From: Ignavibacteriota bacterium
GTDB taxonomy: Bacteria > Bacteroidota > Ignavibacteria > UBA10030 > UBA6906
Direction of reading: 5' to 3'
NCBI GenBank assembly: GCA_003152875.1
Contig: PMBF01000066.1
Span: forward strand, 1-34,873
DNA: 34,873 nucleotides
The notes under the pieces were generated by a model. It was given only the letters and a program-made list of their open reading frames with translations, made no database searches and was not told where the DNA came from. Of the stretch, positions 1 to 8,177 are shown in pieces. Position 1 is the first letter of the stretch, and every line of letters begins with the position of its first letter. Position numbers and translations under genes: made by a program.

Positions 1-978
1 AACCAGGCCACCGTCTCGGCCCGCTTCGGCGGACGTATCGAAAAGCTGTATGTGAATTTCACCGGCGACCTCGTGCGCCGTGGCCAGCCCCTCTTCGAAT
101 TGCACAGCCCGGACCTTGTCTCTGCGGAACAGGAGTATGTGCTCGCCCTCCAGGCGGTCGAAAAAGCGGGGATCACGGACGCGTCCCTGCGCGCGCAGCA
201 GGAGAGCCTCCTGCAGGCCATTCATGAAAGGCTCATGGTCCATTTCGGACTGACCGAAGGGCAGATTGCCGCTGTGGCCGGATCGCGCTCCGTCCACTCC
301 AATGCGGTCTTCTACTCGCCCATGCGCGGAACCGTGATCGCCAAGCAGATTCAGGAAGGTCAGTATGTGAGCGAAGGCATGGTGCTCTACCAGCTGGCAG
401 ACCTCTCCACGGTGTGGGTGATCATCGATGTCTATGAATCCAGCATCCGCAGTGTCAGGGTTGGGCAGCCCGTTGTCGTGACCACCGAGGCATATCCGAA
501 TGAGACCTTCTCGGGCAGAGTGACATTCATCGATCCGTCCGTGGACCCGGAGAACAGGACTGTCCGGGTGCGCACGGAGTTCTCCAATCCCGGCGGAAAG
601 CTCAGACCGCAGATGTTCGTCAGGGCCAGGGTCACCGTCCCCTCCGTGCCTGGCCTCGTGATTCCAGCCTCAGCGGTCCTCGCCACAGGACGGCGTAACG
701 TCGTCTGGGTGGAAGTGAGGCCGAACGTCTTTGAACCCCGCGACGTGGTGTTGGGAATCAGGACGGACGATGCCTGCCAGGTGCTGAGTGGGCTGAGCGA
801 AGGGGAGCAGGTTGCCGTGACAGGGGGTTTCATGCTCGACTCGGAATCCCAGCTCCAGCAACCCGCGGGCGGACAGCACCAGCCCCCTGCGGTTCCGGCA
901 GCTCCGTCCCGGGACACGGCGGTCCCTCCCGCAGAGGGCGGACCCCGTGCGGTCAGGATCGATGTCAACGTCGACTGA
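1..978 (+). CDS. cusB: CusB-like RND efflux periplasmic adaptor, 5' end missing
   Basis: The frame is open from the first base, so this is the C-terminal 325 residues of a membrane-fusion (adaptor) protein; its signal peptide and first strands lie outside the window. The visible part starts in the lipoyl/barrel-sandwich half (ARFGGRIEKLYVNFTGDLV, then LFELHSPDLVSAEQEY). A helical hairpin follows, then the returning lipoyl half (SPMRGTVIAKQIQEGQYVSEG), a beta-barrel (VWVIIDVYE, IDPSVDPENRTVRVRTEF) and a membrane-proximal domain. The tail is rich in Gln, Pro and Ala and contains one His. Adaptors of this family link an inner-membrane RND pump to an outer-membrane channel and pass Cu(I)/Ag(I) to the pump. 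The stop lies 10 bases before the CusA start, so the two are almost certainly co-transcribed. The Cus assignment rests on the neighbours as well as on the sequence. Other heavy-metal adaptors (CzcB type) are the main alternative. Confidence 0.9.
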   Translation, partial: NQATVSARFGGRIEKLYVNFTGDLVRRGQPLFELHSPDLVSAEQEYVLALQAVEKAGITDASLRAQQESLLQAIHERLMVHFGLTEGQIAAVAGSRSVHSNAVFYSPMRGTVIAKQIQEGQYVSEGMVLYQLADLSTVWVIIDVYESSIRSVRVGQPVVVTTEAYPNETFSGRVTFIDPSVDPENRTVRVRTEFSNPGGKLRPQMFVRARVTVPSVPGLVIPASAVLATGRRNVVWVEVRPNVFEPRDVVLGIRTDDACQVLSGLSEGEQVAVTGGFMLDSESQLQQPAGGQHQPPAVPAAPSRDTAVPPAEGGPRAVRIDVNVD

Positions 979-988
979 GGGCACTCCC

Positions 989-3900
989 ATGATTGAAAAG
1001 ATCATCGATTTCTCCGCGCGCAACAAGTTTCTTGTCATCCTCGCCTACGTGATCATCGCCGGGTGGGGGATCTGGGCGGTAGTCAATACGCCGCTCGATG
1101 CCATCCCCGATCTCTCGGAAAACCAGGTCATCGTCTTTACCGAGTGGATGGGAAGGTCCCCCCAGCTCGTCGAGGACCAGATAACGTTCCCGCTTGTGAC
1201 AGCCCTCCAGGGAGTGCCGCAGGTCTCTGCCGTCCGTGCGCAGTCCATGTTCGGGATGTCGTTCATCTACATCATCTTCAACGAGAAGACAGACTTGTAC
1301 TGGGCGCGGAGCCGGGTGCTGGAAAAACTCTCTACTGTCCAGTCAGGCCTGCCGCAGGGGGCGAAGATGCAGCTCGGACCCGACGGGACGGGAGTCGGGC
1401 ATGTCTTCTGGTACACCCTCGAAGGGAAACAGGACCTCGGGACGCTTCGGGCGATTCAGGACTGGTATGTCAAACTGAACCTTCAGGGAGTGGAAGGTGT
1501 CGCGGAAGTTGCTTCCGTCGGCGGCTACATCCGCCAGTACCAGGTCGACGTCGACCCTGTGAGGATGAAAGGGTACGGCGTCACGCTGGCGGATATTCAA
1601 ACGGCGGTCATGCGCTCCAACAACGATGTCGGCGGAAAGATCCTGGAGGTGTCCGATGCGGAGTATTTTGTCCGCGGGCAGGGCTACATCCGGAACACGC
1701 GCGACATCGAAGACATCGTCGTGGGGACCGGCCCCGGAGGGGTCCCGGTCTATGTCAGAAATATCGGCACCGTCCAGATGGGGGGTGATATCCGCCGCGG
1801 ATCTCTGGACAAGAACGGCACCGGCCAGGTCGTGGGCGGGATCATCGTGATGCGCACCGGTGAAAACGCAAAAGAGGTGATTGACCGCGTCAAGGAACGG
1901 ATCCGGCAGATCTCCCCCGGCCTGCCCGACGGCGTGGAGATCAAGACTGCATACGACAGAAGCGATCTGATCAACGCCTCCGTGGAGACGCTGAAAGACG
2001 CTCTGCTCGAAGAGGCGGCGGTCGTCGGCATCGTCGTCTTCCTCTTCCTCCTCCACTTCAGAAGCGTCCTCCGGATCATCATCGAGATCCCCGTGGCGGT
2101 GTTGATGGCCTTTATCTGCATGAGGCTGTTCGGCATCACGTCCAACATCATGTCGCTCGGGGGAATCGCCATCGCCATAGGGGTGATCGTCGACGCCTCG
2201 ATCGTGCTGGTGGAGAACGCCTACCGCAATGTGGCCAGGGCCCAGGAGACCAAGGGCCACCTCACGAAGGAGGACTTCGTGGAGATCTCCATCCTCTCGG
2301 CAAAGCAGGTCGGCAGGGCTATTTTCTTCGCCGTGACGATCATGGTGGTGTCGTTTCTGCCGGTCTTCCTGCTTGAAGGTCAGGAGGGAAAGCTCTTCCG
2401 CCCGCTGGCCTTTACGAAGACGTTCGTGTTAGGCAGCTCCGCTGTCATCGCCATCACCCTTGTCCCCGTCCTCATGGTTATGCTCACCCGCGGGCGGTTC
2501 CGCCGGGAGAACGAGAACCCGATCACCCGCTTCCTGAACCGCCTCTACACTCCCGCCATCCACTGGGTGCTGGGCCATCGCAAGACCACGATCCTGATCA
2601 ACATCCTTGCCCTCCTGATCACGATCCCGATGATCATGCACACGGGCTCCGAGTTCATGCCGCCGCTGGATGAAGGGAGCCTGCTGTTCATGCCGGTTAC
2701 GCTGCCCTCGGCCTCCCTGACGGAGGTGAACCGCGTGCTTCAGGTCCAGGATGCCATCATCAAGTCGGTGCCCGAGGTGGAACAGGTCCTGGGCAAAGTG
2801 GGGAAAGCGGAGACATCGACCGATCCGGCTCCGGTGAGTATGATAGAAACCATCGTGCTCCTCAAGCCGAGGGACCAGTGGCGCAAAGGCAAGACGAAGG
2901 ATGACATCATTGCCGAGCTGGATGCGAAGCTCCAGATCCCCGGGGTCCGCAACGGGTGGACCCAGCCGATCATCAACAGGATCAACATGCTCTCGACCGG
3001 GGTCCGGACCGATCTCGGCGTGAAAGTCTTCGGCAAGGACCTTGACACGCTGGAGAGGCTCGCAATCGACGCTGAACAGATTCTCAGAAAAGTACCGGGC
3101 GCCGCCGATCTCTACGCCGAGCGGACGCAGGGAGGGCTCTTCCTGGACATCAAGATCAACCGGCAGCAGGTCGCCCGCTACGGCGTCAACGTGGGGGATG
3201 TTCAGGATATCATCGAGACTGCCATCGGCGGCCAGAATATCGGCACAGTCATCGACGGCCGCCAGCGCTTCCCGATACGTGTCCGTTATGAGCGGGAGTG
3301 GCGGGATAACATCGACAGACTGAAGTCTCTTCTCGTGCCGGTGGCCATCGGCCCCTCCCGGCAGCAATCCGGTTCCCCGGCACAGGCGGCGGCTGCCAAT
3401 CCCGCGTCAGGGATGACCGCAGGCATGGGCGGGGCTCCGGCTCCGGAAGGTTCGGGCGCATTTTCGGGCGGCCCGCAAACCGCTGCCGCCGGCGCGTTCC
3501 CGGCCGTATCGCGGCGCAGCTACGTCCCCCTTTCACAGGTCGCCGAATTCGAGATCGTCCCCGGAGCCCCCATGATCTCCAGCGAGAATGCTCAGCTCCG
3601 CTCCATCGTCTTCCTGAATGTTCGCGGACGGGATATGGGAGGATTTGTGGGGGAGGCCAGGGAGGTCCTTGCCAGGGAGCTCAGGCTTCCGCCCGGTTAC
3701 ACGGTGCAGTGGAGCGGACAGTGGGAGAACCAGATCAGGGCAAAAAAACGTCTCGAGGTTCTGATGCCCATTGTGTTCGTGATCATCTTCGTGATGCTCT
3801 ATCTTACGACCAGGGACTTCACCGAAGCCTTCGTGGTCATGCTTTCGGTCCCCTTTGCCCTCATCGGGGGTGTCTACCTCATTTACATTCTCGGGTATAA

Positions 3901-4330
3901 CTTCTCTGTCGCCGTCTGGGTGGGGTTTATCGCCCTCTATGGCGTTGCGGTGCAGACTGGCGTCGTGATGGTGGTCTATCTCCACGAGGCGCTCGACAGA
4001 AGACTCCGCGCCCATCAGCTCGGACAGCGGGGACCGATCACCGCACAGGATATCTACGATGCCACGGTGGAGGGTTCCGTGCTCAGGCTCCGCCCCAAGA
4101 TCATGACCGTAGGGACGGCGTTGATCGGCCTGATTCCCATCATGTGGAGCACCGGTGTCGGGGCCGACGTGATGAAGCCGCTTGCGGCGCCGATGATCGG
4201 CGGCCTCCTGACATCGACAATCCACGTGCTGGTGGTGACCCCCATCCTCTTCACCTTCATGAAACTCCGTGCGCTGAAAAAAGGGACCCTCGAGATCTCG
4301 AAAATGGCGCAATGGATGAAGGAGGAATGA
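989..4330 (+). CDS. cusA: CusA-like heavy-metal RND efflux pump
   Basis: Proton-driven inner-membrane pump of the heavy-metal efflux RND family, 1113 residues from the ATG at 989. That start gives the family-typical N-terminus MIEKIIDFSARNKFLVIL; an upstream start at 947 would overlap cusB. Visible hallmarks are TPLDAIPDLSENQVIVFTEW after TM1, the TM4 segment GVIVDASIVLVENAYRN with its proton-relay Asp, the periplasmic MPPLDEGSLLFMP motif, and twelve predicted membrane segments in two halves. Its partner adaptor lies directly upstream and a metal-binding exported protein directly downstream, which favours monovalent copper/silver export. No outer-membrane CusC is visible in the window. Unusual for the family is a stretch of about 58 residues, roughly 787-844, very rich in Gly, Ala, Pro and Ser, in the second periplasmic loop. 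It makes the protein longer than E. coli CusA (about 1047 residues). Specificity for Cu/Ag rather than Co/Zn/Cd is inferred. Confidence 0.93.
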   Translation: MIEKIIDFSARNKFLVILAYVIIAGWGIWAVVNTPLDAIPDLSENQVIVFTEWMGRSPQLVEDQITFPLVTALQGVPQVSAVRAQSMFGMSFIYIIFNEKTDLYWARSRVLEKLSTVQSGLPQGAKMQLGPDGTGVGHVFWYTLEGKQDLGTLRAIQDWYVKLNLQGVEGVAEVASVGGYIRQYQVDVDPVRMKGYGVTLADIQTAVMRSNNDVGGKILEVSDAEYFVRGQGYIRNTRDIEDIVVGTGPGGVPVYVRNIGTVQMGGDIRRGSLDKNGTGQVVGGIIVMRTGENAKEVIDRVKERIRQISPGLPDGVEIKTAYDRSDLINASVETLKDALLEEAAVVGIVVFLFLLHFRSVLRIIIEIPVAVLMAFICMRLFGITSNIMSLGGIAIAIGVIVDASIVLVENAYRNVARAQETKGHLTKEDFVEISILSAKQVGRAIFFAVTIMVVSFLPVFLLEGQEGKLFRPLAFTKTFVLGSSAVIAITLVPVLMVMLTRGRFRRENENPITRFLNRLYTPAIHWVLGHRKTTILINILALLITIPMIMHTGSEFMPPLDEGSLLFMPVTLPSASLTEVNRVLQVQDAIIKSVPEVEQVLGKVGKAETSTDPAPVSMIETIVLLKPRDQWRKGKTKDDIIAELDAKLQIPGVRNGWTQPIINRINMLSTGVRTDLGVKVFGKDLDTLERLAIDAEQILRKVPGAADLYAERTQGGLFLDIKINRQQVARYGVNVGDVQDIIETAIGGQNIGTVIDGRQRFPIRVRYEREWRDNIDRLKSLLVPVAIGPSRQQSGSPAQAAAANPASGMTAGMGGAPAPEGSGAFSGGPQTAAAGAFPAVSRRSYVPLSQVAEFEIVPGAPMISSENAQLRSIVFLNVRGRDMGGFVGEAREVLARELRLPPGYTVQWSGQWENQIRAKKRLEVLMPIVFVIIFVMLYLTTRDFTEAFVVMLSVPFALIGGVYLIYILGYNFSVAVWVGFIALYGVAVQTGVVMVVYLHEALDRRLRAHQLGQRGPITAQDIYDATVEGSVLRLRPKIMTVGTALIGLIPIMWSTGVGADVMKPLAAPMIGGLLTSTIHVLVVTPILFTFMKLRALKKGTLEISKMAQWMKEE

Positions 4331-4398
4331 AGGACCTGGAACGAGCAGACAGTTCTTCAGACACAAACCCAACCACAGACAATACCGGAGCAGCACAC

Positions 4399-4941
4399 AT
4401 GAATACCCGCGGATATTGCATCACCGGAATTCTTGCCCTGACGCTGATGGGAAGATCGCCCGCTGCATCACAGACCTTCACCCCCCACTCCCAGCCTGCG
4501 CAGAAGAACCAGGCAACCCTCGTCGATACGGCGGCACATCCGGCGCCCGCCTACCGCTGTCCCATGGACCACGAGGTCGTCTCGGACAAACCCGGGACGT
4601 GTCCCAAATGCGGAATGAAACTGGAGAAGATGGCGTCAGGCTCGGCCGCGAAGGCGTCCATCATGTCCGCCACGTCTGCCGCGGCAGTGTCATCACGGGA
4701 GAAGTGCCCCGGCATGGCAAAGACGACGGCCACACACCATGAGGGCATGGCTGGCGGGATGATGCCGCATGACTGCTGCGCCGGGAAAGACAAAGCGTCC
4801 TGCGAAGGGAAACGCGCGGCCACTGGAAAAGGCAAAGCCTCCTGCCCCGGGAAAGACAAGGCCGCAGGAACATGCAATGCCTCCTGCTCCGGCGCCTCGA
4901 CATCCGCCGGGTCACTCAAGGACAGCGTGTCCACGCAGTAG
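4399..4941 (+). CDS. Exported heavy-metal-binding-domain protein with Cys-rich tail
   Basis: The ATG at 4399 has GGAG eight bases upstream and opens a short hydrophobic leader (YCITGILALTLMGRSPAAS), so this start is preferred. An in-frame ATG at 4327 overlaps the cusA stop as ATGA, but its Shine-Dalgarno-like AAGGAGG lies almost against the start codon. Residues 52-77 form a heavy-metal-binding domain of the kind found in CusB and P1B ATPases, with CPMDHEVVSDKPGTCPKCGM placing Cys, Met and His as ligands. The last 100 residues are rich in Cys, Met, His and Lys, with repeated ASC-x-GK-type units (DKASCEGK, GKASCPGKDK, CNASCSG). The likely role is a periplasmic copper/silver buffer or chaperone for the pump encoded just upstream. 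The domain call is secure; the chaperone role is inferred from the operon. Confidence 0.82.
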   Translation: MNTRGYCITGILALTLMGRSPAASQTFTPHSQPAQKNQATLVDTAAHPAPAYRCPMDHEVVSDKPGTCPKCGMKLEKMASGSAAKASIMSATSAAAVSSREKCPGMAKTTATHHEGMAGGMMPHDCCAGKDKASCEGKRAATGKGKASCPGKDKAAGTCNASCSGASTSAGSLKDSVSTQ

Positions 4942-4953
4942 CAGGGAGTGTCC

Positions 4954-5424
4954 TCATCGGGTCTTGCCTTGACTGGAACCCATACGGCGGTCGAGCGACC
5001 AGTCTCCCCCTCCCACCACGAGAAGAAAGAGGAGTCCGAGCACCATGGAGAAGTCCACCCTCGCTTCATGTGCCATCGCCCAGAACCCCTTCTGAAGGAG
5101 CAGAGGAACCTTTGTCGTGGCGATTGCCACCAGGATATCGATCAACAACGGGATCGTCGAGAGCCGTGTAGCCAGACCGAGCAAAAGGAGGGAGCCGAAG
5201 ACAATCTCGACGATCCCAACGAACGGGGCCATGATTTCGGGCGCCGGAATTCCGATGTGGGCAAACCTTCCGGCGCCGAGGGCGTCGGTGAACAGAAACT
5301 TCTGAATCCCCTCCGAGATGAAGACCCAGCCCACGAGGATCCTTATCAGGAAGACGCTTCGGGCATGTATCGTGCTCTCGTCCGTGGTCCCTGGGATGCG
5401 ATGGAGAAGCGGGATGTTGCGCAT
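4954..5424 (-). CDS. DoxX family membrane protein
   Basis: A 156-residue protein with four hydrophobic segments and the DoxX signature: RILVGWVFISEGIQKFL in the first helix, then FVGIVEIVFGSLLLLGLATR. AAGGAG stands six bases before the ATG. DoxX-like proteins are small inner-membrane proteins found beside many redox and stress genes, and their chemistry is mostly unsettled. The gene converges on the metal-binding protein gene with only 12 bases between the two stops. It is read in the same direction as the outer-membrane protein gene upstream, so the two may share a transcript although 142 bases separate them. The family is clear; no specific function can be read from the sequence. Confidence 0.88.
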   Translation of the reverse strand: MRNIPLLHRIPGTTDESTIHARSVFLIRILVGWVFISEGIQKFLFTDALGAGRFAHIGIPAPEIMAPFVGIVEIVFGSLLLLGLATRLSTIPLLIDILVAIATTKVPLLLQKGFWAMAHEARVDFSMVLGLLFLLVVGGGDWSLDRRMGSSQGKTR

Positions 5425-5566
5425 GGCATGCTCCTTACGGTCTGGTGTTCCGCTTCACGGAGACGAAGCAGATGGTTAGGTCAGCGGCTGCGTCGATCCG
5501 GAATGCGGCACGCTCATGAGAGATCCCGTCGAGATCTTGCTCCGGGGCGGCATGTCTCAGGGCGAT

Positions 5567-6319
5567 TCATATCGTCATTTGATAACCGAGGTAGACGGTC
5601 GTCGTCGCCTCGCCCGCGAAGCTCTGCCCGGCCGAAAAGAGAATGTGGTTTCTTTCGTCAATGTTGATGAATCCCCCAACATTGAACGCCGCACCCGGCT
5701 TAGCATCATCGCTGTCTGCCGTATGATAGCAGATCTCTCCGCCCAGCGACACCGTCTCGGAGAACTCGTACTGGGCCTGCCAGCCGGCAAACACCCAGTT
5801 CCTGTTTTCTGGTCCGGGGTTGTACCAGAATCCTCCACCGCCGTACGTTGAGAACTTCCCCCAGCTTTTTTGGAGCCAAACGGGAAGGAATGCCTGGACT
5901 TTCCCATTGCTGAGCTGCTTGTCCTTTTCCCCGGTGGGGACCTCCACCAGAGGGAATATGCCGATCTGTGGAACATGATCGGATTCCTGCACGAACCGGT
6001 ACTTCACGCCCAATTCAATGTTGGAAAACCCGTATGCGGTCCCGCCGCCGGAGCGCACGAACTCCATCGGGGCGACGATATGGAGTTGGACGTTTGGGAC
6101 GGCTCCGTAATTGACCTCAAGGTGAGGAAGCGTTGCGTCGATTTCGTGCTTCAGGTGCTGCTGCACCGATGCGAGGTAGAATTCCCAGTGCAGATAGTCG
6201 ACCGGCTCGGGGTCATCGGTAAAGAACGGCGGTCCCGCCCGGCTGCTGCTGAAGGATGTCATCATGAGCACGGCGCTGCCCAGCATCAGCCACGTTCTTC
6301 GCATACGGCTCGCTCTCAT
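5567..6319 (-). CDS. Putative outer-membrane beta-barrel protein (transporter-like)
   Basis: About 250 residues. The start at 6319 is chosen because GGAGG lies four bases before it; an in-frame ATG at 6349 lacks this. An N-terminal signal sequence (RRTWLMLGSAVLMMTSFSSSRA) is followed by GPPFFTDDPEPVDYLHWEFY, then many amphipathic strands rich in aromatic residues and Gly (NIELGVKYRFV, FSTYGGGGFWYNPG, TVSLGGEICYH). The chain ends in a strand, TTTVYLGYQMTI, as barrels do. The pattern fits the broad family of outer-membrane transporters distantly related to the MetA phenol-degradation protein. These often sit near heavy-metal RND pumps, but the substrate is unknown. Its 5' leader contains a terminator-like hairpin (see 6440-6474), which may control it. 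I am sure of export and barrel character, not of function. Confidence 0.75.
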   Translation of the reverse strand: MRASRMRRTWLMLGSAVLMMTSFSSSRAGPPFFTDDPEPVDYLHWEFYLASVQQHLKHEIDATLPHLEVNYGAVPNVQLHIVAPMEFVRSGGGTAYGFSNIELGVKYRFVQESDHVPQIGIFPLVEVPTGEKDKQLSNGKVQAFLPVWLQKSWGKFSTYGGGGFWYNPGPENRNWVFAGWQAQYEFSETVSLGGEICYHTADSDDAKPGAAFNVGGFINIDERNHILFSAGQSFAGEATTTVYLGYQMTI

Positions 6320-6439
6320 TCGACCTCCGGCTCCCTCCACCGTCCGCACAGGATTGGTTCGGGCCCCGGCAACACATTGCGGACGGGAAGAGAATCCAGC
6401 GGCTAGAACATGCTTCGGGCAGGAGTCCGTTCCCGATGC

Positions 6440-6474
6440 AAAAAAAGGGCCCGGTCACAGAATTCGTGACCGGG
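6440..6474 (-). terminator. Intrinsic-terminator-like hairpin in the leader of the outer-membrane protein gene
   Basis: On the minus strand a perfect 9-bp stem, CCCGGTCAC / GTGACCGGG (6474-6466 with 6458-6450), has a 7-base loop. It is followed, after GGGCCC-type sequence, by seven T residues (6446-6440). The shape is that of a Rho-independent terminator acting on leftward transcription. No minus-strand gene lies just upstream, and the next gene downstream on that strand starts about 120 bases later. It is therefore either a leader attenuator or a block to antisense transcription from the ychF side. Confidence 0.6.
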
Positions 6475-6554
6475 GATAATCAACCCCAGGGAGCAGATGT
6501 GCCCGATTCTTCGTATTTTCACATGTTCATCCTCCCACTCCTGAGGCTCAATCC

Positions 6555-7640
6555 ATGCAGATCGGCATCGTCGGACTTCCCTTTTCGGGCAAGTCAACGC
6601 TCTTCCAGGCGGCAACAAAAACCCACCTCGACTCCGCGCATCTTGCCAGGGCGGAATCCCACCACGCCATTGTCAGGGTTCCCGACGGACGGCTGGACAG
6701 GTGCTCGGCACTCTTCAAACCTCCAAGCACGGTCCATGCGACCATTGAATTCGTGGATGTTGTAGGGTTGAAGAAGGGGGAAACCGGGTCTACACAGTTC
6801 ACGACCAATTTCCTCGGCAGCGTGAAGACCAATGATGCGCTCGTTCAGGTCGTCAGGCTCTTCAACGACGATTCGGTGCCTCATCCGGACGGCTCCGTGG
6901 ATCCGTTACGGGACATAGCGACGTTTGAGACGGAGTTCCTCATTTCCGACATGGGGGTGCTGGAAGCGCGCATCGACCGGCTCCGGAAACAGGCGCTGAA
7001 AGCCGGAGACGAACAAGCGAAAAGGGAACTGCCGCTTCTGGAGAGATGCCACGGGTTCGTCGAAGCGGAGAAACCCCTGCGCTATGCCGGTTTCACGAGA
7101 GACGAGCTCCAGATGCTCAAAACCTATCAATTGCTGACCGCGAAGCCGATGCTGATCGCGTTGAACTGCGATGAGACACAGGTCGCCGTCGCCCCGGAGA
7201 AGGTGCGCCAGGCGGCTGAAAAGAAGGAGGGCCAGCAGACTTCGGTGCTCGCATTCTTCGGCAAGATCGATCTGGAGATGTCGGAGCTCGCCGACGACGA
7301 GGCAAAAGCGTTTATGGCCGAATATGGCATACAGGAATCAGCCCTCGCAACGCTGATACGCGAAGCGTATGCCCTGCTCGGGCTGCAATCGTTTTTTACG
7401 GTCGGCGAGGATGAGTGCAGGGCGTGGACGATCAGGCGGGGTGTGAACGCGCAGGATGCAGCAGGAGTAATCCATTCAGATTTCTATAACAAGTTCATCC
7501 GGGCGGAAGTGGTGGCCTACAGTGACTTCATCGCGCATGGCGGGTCCTTTGCCAGGGTGAAAGAAGCCGGACTCTGGCACCTCGAGGGGAAGGACTACAT
7601 CGTGCAGGACGGAGATATTCTGAACATCCGCCACAGCTGA
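6555..7640 (+). CDS. ychF: YchF/OLA1-type ATPase
   Basis: A 361-residue member of the Obg-related YchF family, close to the usual 363. It begins MQIGIVGLPFSGKSTLFQA with the P-loop at residues 7-15, and the switch region includes EFVDVVGLKKGE. At residues 204-207 the nucleotide-specificity motif reads NCDE. This fits the NxxE pattern that replaces NKxD in YchF/OLA1 and accounts for its preference for ATP over GTP. A central coiled coil (about 130-170) and a C-terminal TGS domain (from about residue 275, LQSFFTVGEDECRAWTIRRG) complete the family layout. The protein binds ribosomes and is linked to oxidative and translational stress responses in other bacteria. It appears to be transcribed alone. 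Confidence 0.95.
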   Translation: MQIGIVGLPFSGKSTLFQAATKTHLDSAHLARAESHHAIVRVPDGRLDRCSALFKPPSTVHATIEFVDVVGLKKGETGSTQFTTNFLGSVKTNDALVQVVRLFNDDSVPHPDGSVDPLRDIATFETEFLISDMGVLEARIDRLRKQALKAGDEQAKRELPLLERCHGFVEAEKPLRYAGFTRDELQMLKTYQLLTAKPMLIALNCDETQVAVAPEKVRQAAEKKEGQQTSVLAFFGKIDLEMSELADDEAKAFMAEYGIQESALATLIREAYALLGLQSFFTVGEDECRAWTIRRGVNAQDAAGVIHSDFYNKFIRAEVVAYSDFIAHGGSFARVKEAGLWHLEGKDYIVQDGDILNIRHS

Positions 7641-7737
7641 CCTCTGTTCCGCGTTGGGTGACAGTGTCACCTCCCGGTGAGGATGACCGGGAGACGGAGA
7701 ATTGCTGTGACCGCGACACGTGGTGATGACAGGAACC

Positions 7738-7766
7738 TTGACAATCCCTGCGAACCGGAGTACATT
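7738..7766 (+). promoter_or_regulatory. Possible sigma-70 type promoter
   Basis: TTGACA at 7738-7743, a 17-base spacer and TACATT at 7761-7766 form a fair -35/-10 pair about 100 bases before the small membrane protein start at 7871. The -35 is a perfect consensus and the -10 matches four of six positions. This is a pattern match only. Confidence 0.35.
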
Positions 7767-7870
7767 GGTGCAGCGGCACTGCTCTCGTTTCGTTAGCGCC
7801 TTCGGTCCTGGTGGATTGGGGGCGTTCGCGTTCTCCGGGATCGCAACAGCAGAACGATCAGAGGCCTTCT

Positions 7871-8092
7871 ATGTCACAGACCACCAGAGTCATACTTGCG
7901 GCGGTTATCGCCATGGTCGGAACCAGGATCATCTATGCTCTGACCGACTTTCACTTCAGTCTCACTGCGAGTCCATTCAATCTCGGGTTGTTCCTTATCG
8001 ACCTGGCGTTTTGGAGCGCACTGTTTTTCTCAGCTCTCTGGATCCTTTCCGTTATTCCAAAGGCCCGGAAAAAGGAACCCGAAAATGCCTGA
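7871..8092 (+). CDS. Small two-helix membrane protein, unknown function
   Basis: A 73-residue protein. The ATG at 7871 follows GAGG at a usable distance and gives a sensible membrane topology; a longer open frame from 7811 would add a polar, Arg/Gln-rich extension without a ribosome site. Two hydrophobic segments are visible, TRVILAAVIAMVGTRIIYAL and LFLIDLAFWSALFFSALWIL, followed by a basic cytoplasmic tail, PKARKKEPENA. I do not recognise the family. It lies alone between ychF and a convergent pilin-like gene. A putative promoter about 100 bases upstream supports its being a real gene. Confidence 0.6.
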   Translation: MSQTTRVILAAVIAMVGTRIIYALTDFHFSLTASPFNLGLFLIDLAFWSALFFSALWILSVIPKARKKEPENA

Positions 8093-8177
8093 ATTCCATG
8101 CTCCCCGCCCGTCTCCCGGGGTTCACCGGTCCTTTGCCGCTACGGTGCTGTTCCCCGGGAAATGCTGACCCTCTCTT

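Noticed and set aside
1343-2260. Long minus-strand frame opposite cusA
   Set aside because: His/Asp-rich antisense shadow of membrane-protein codons; no domain or start signal.
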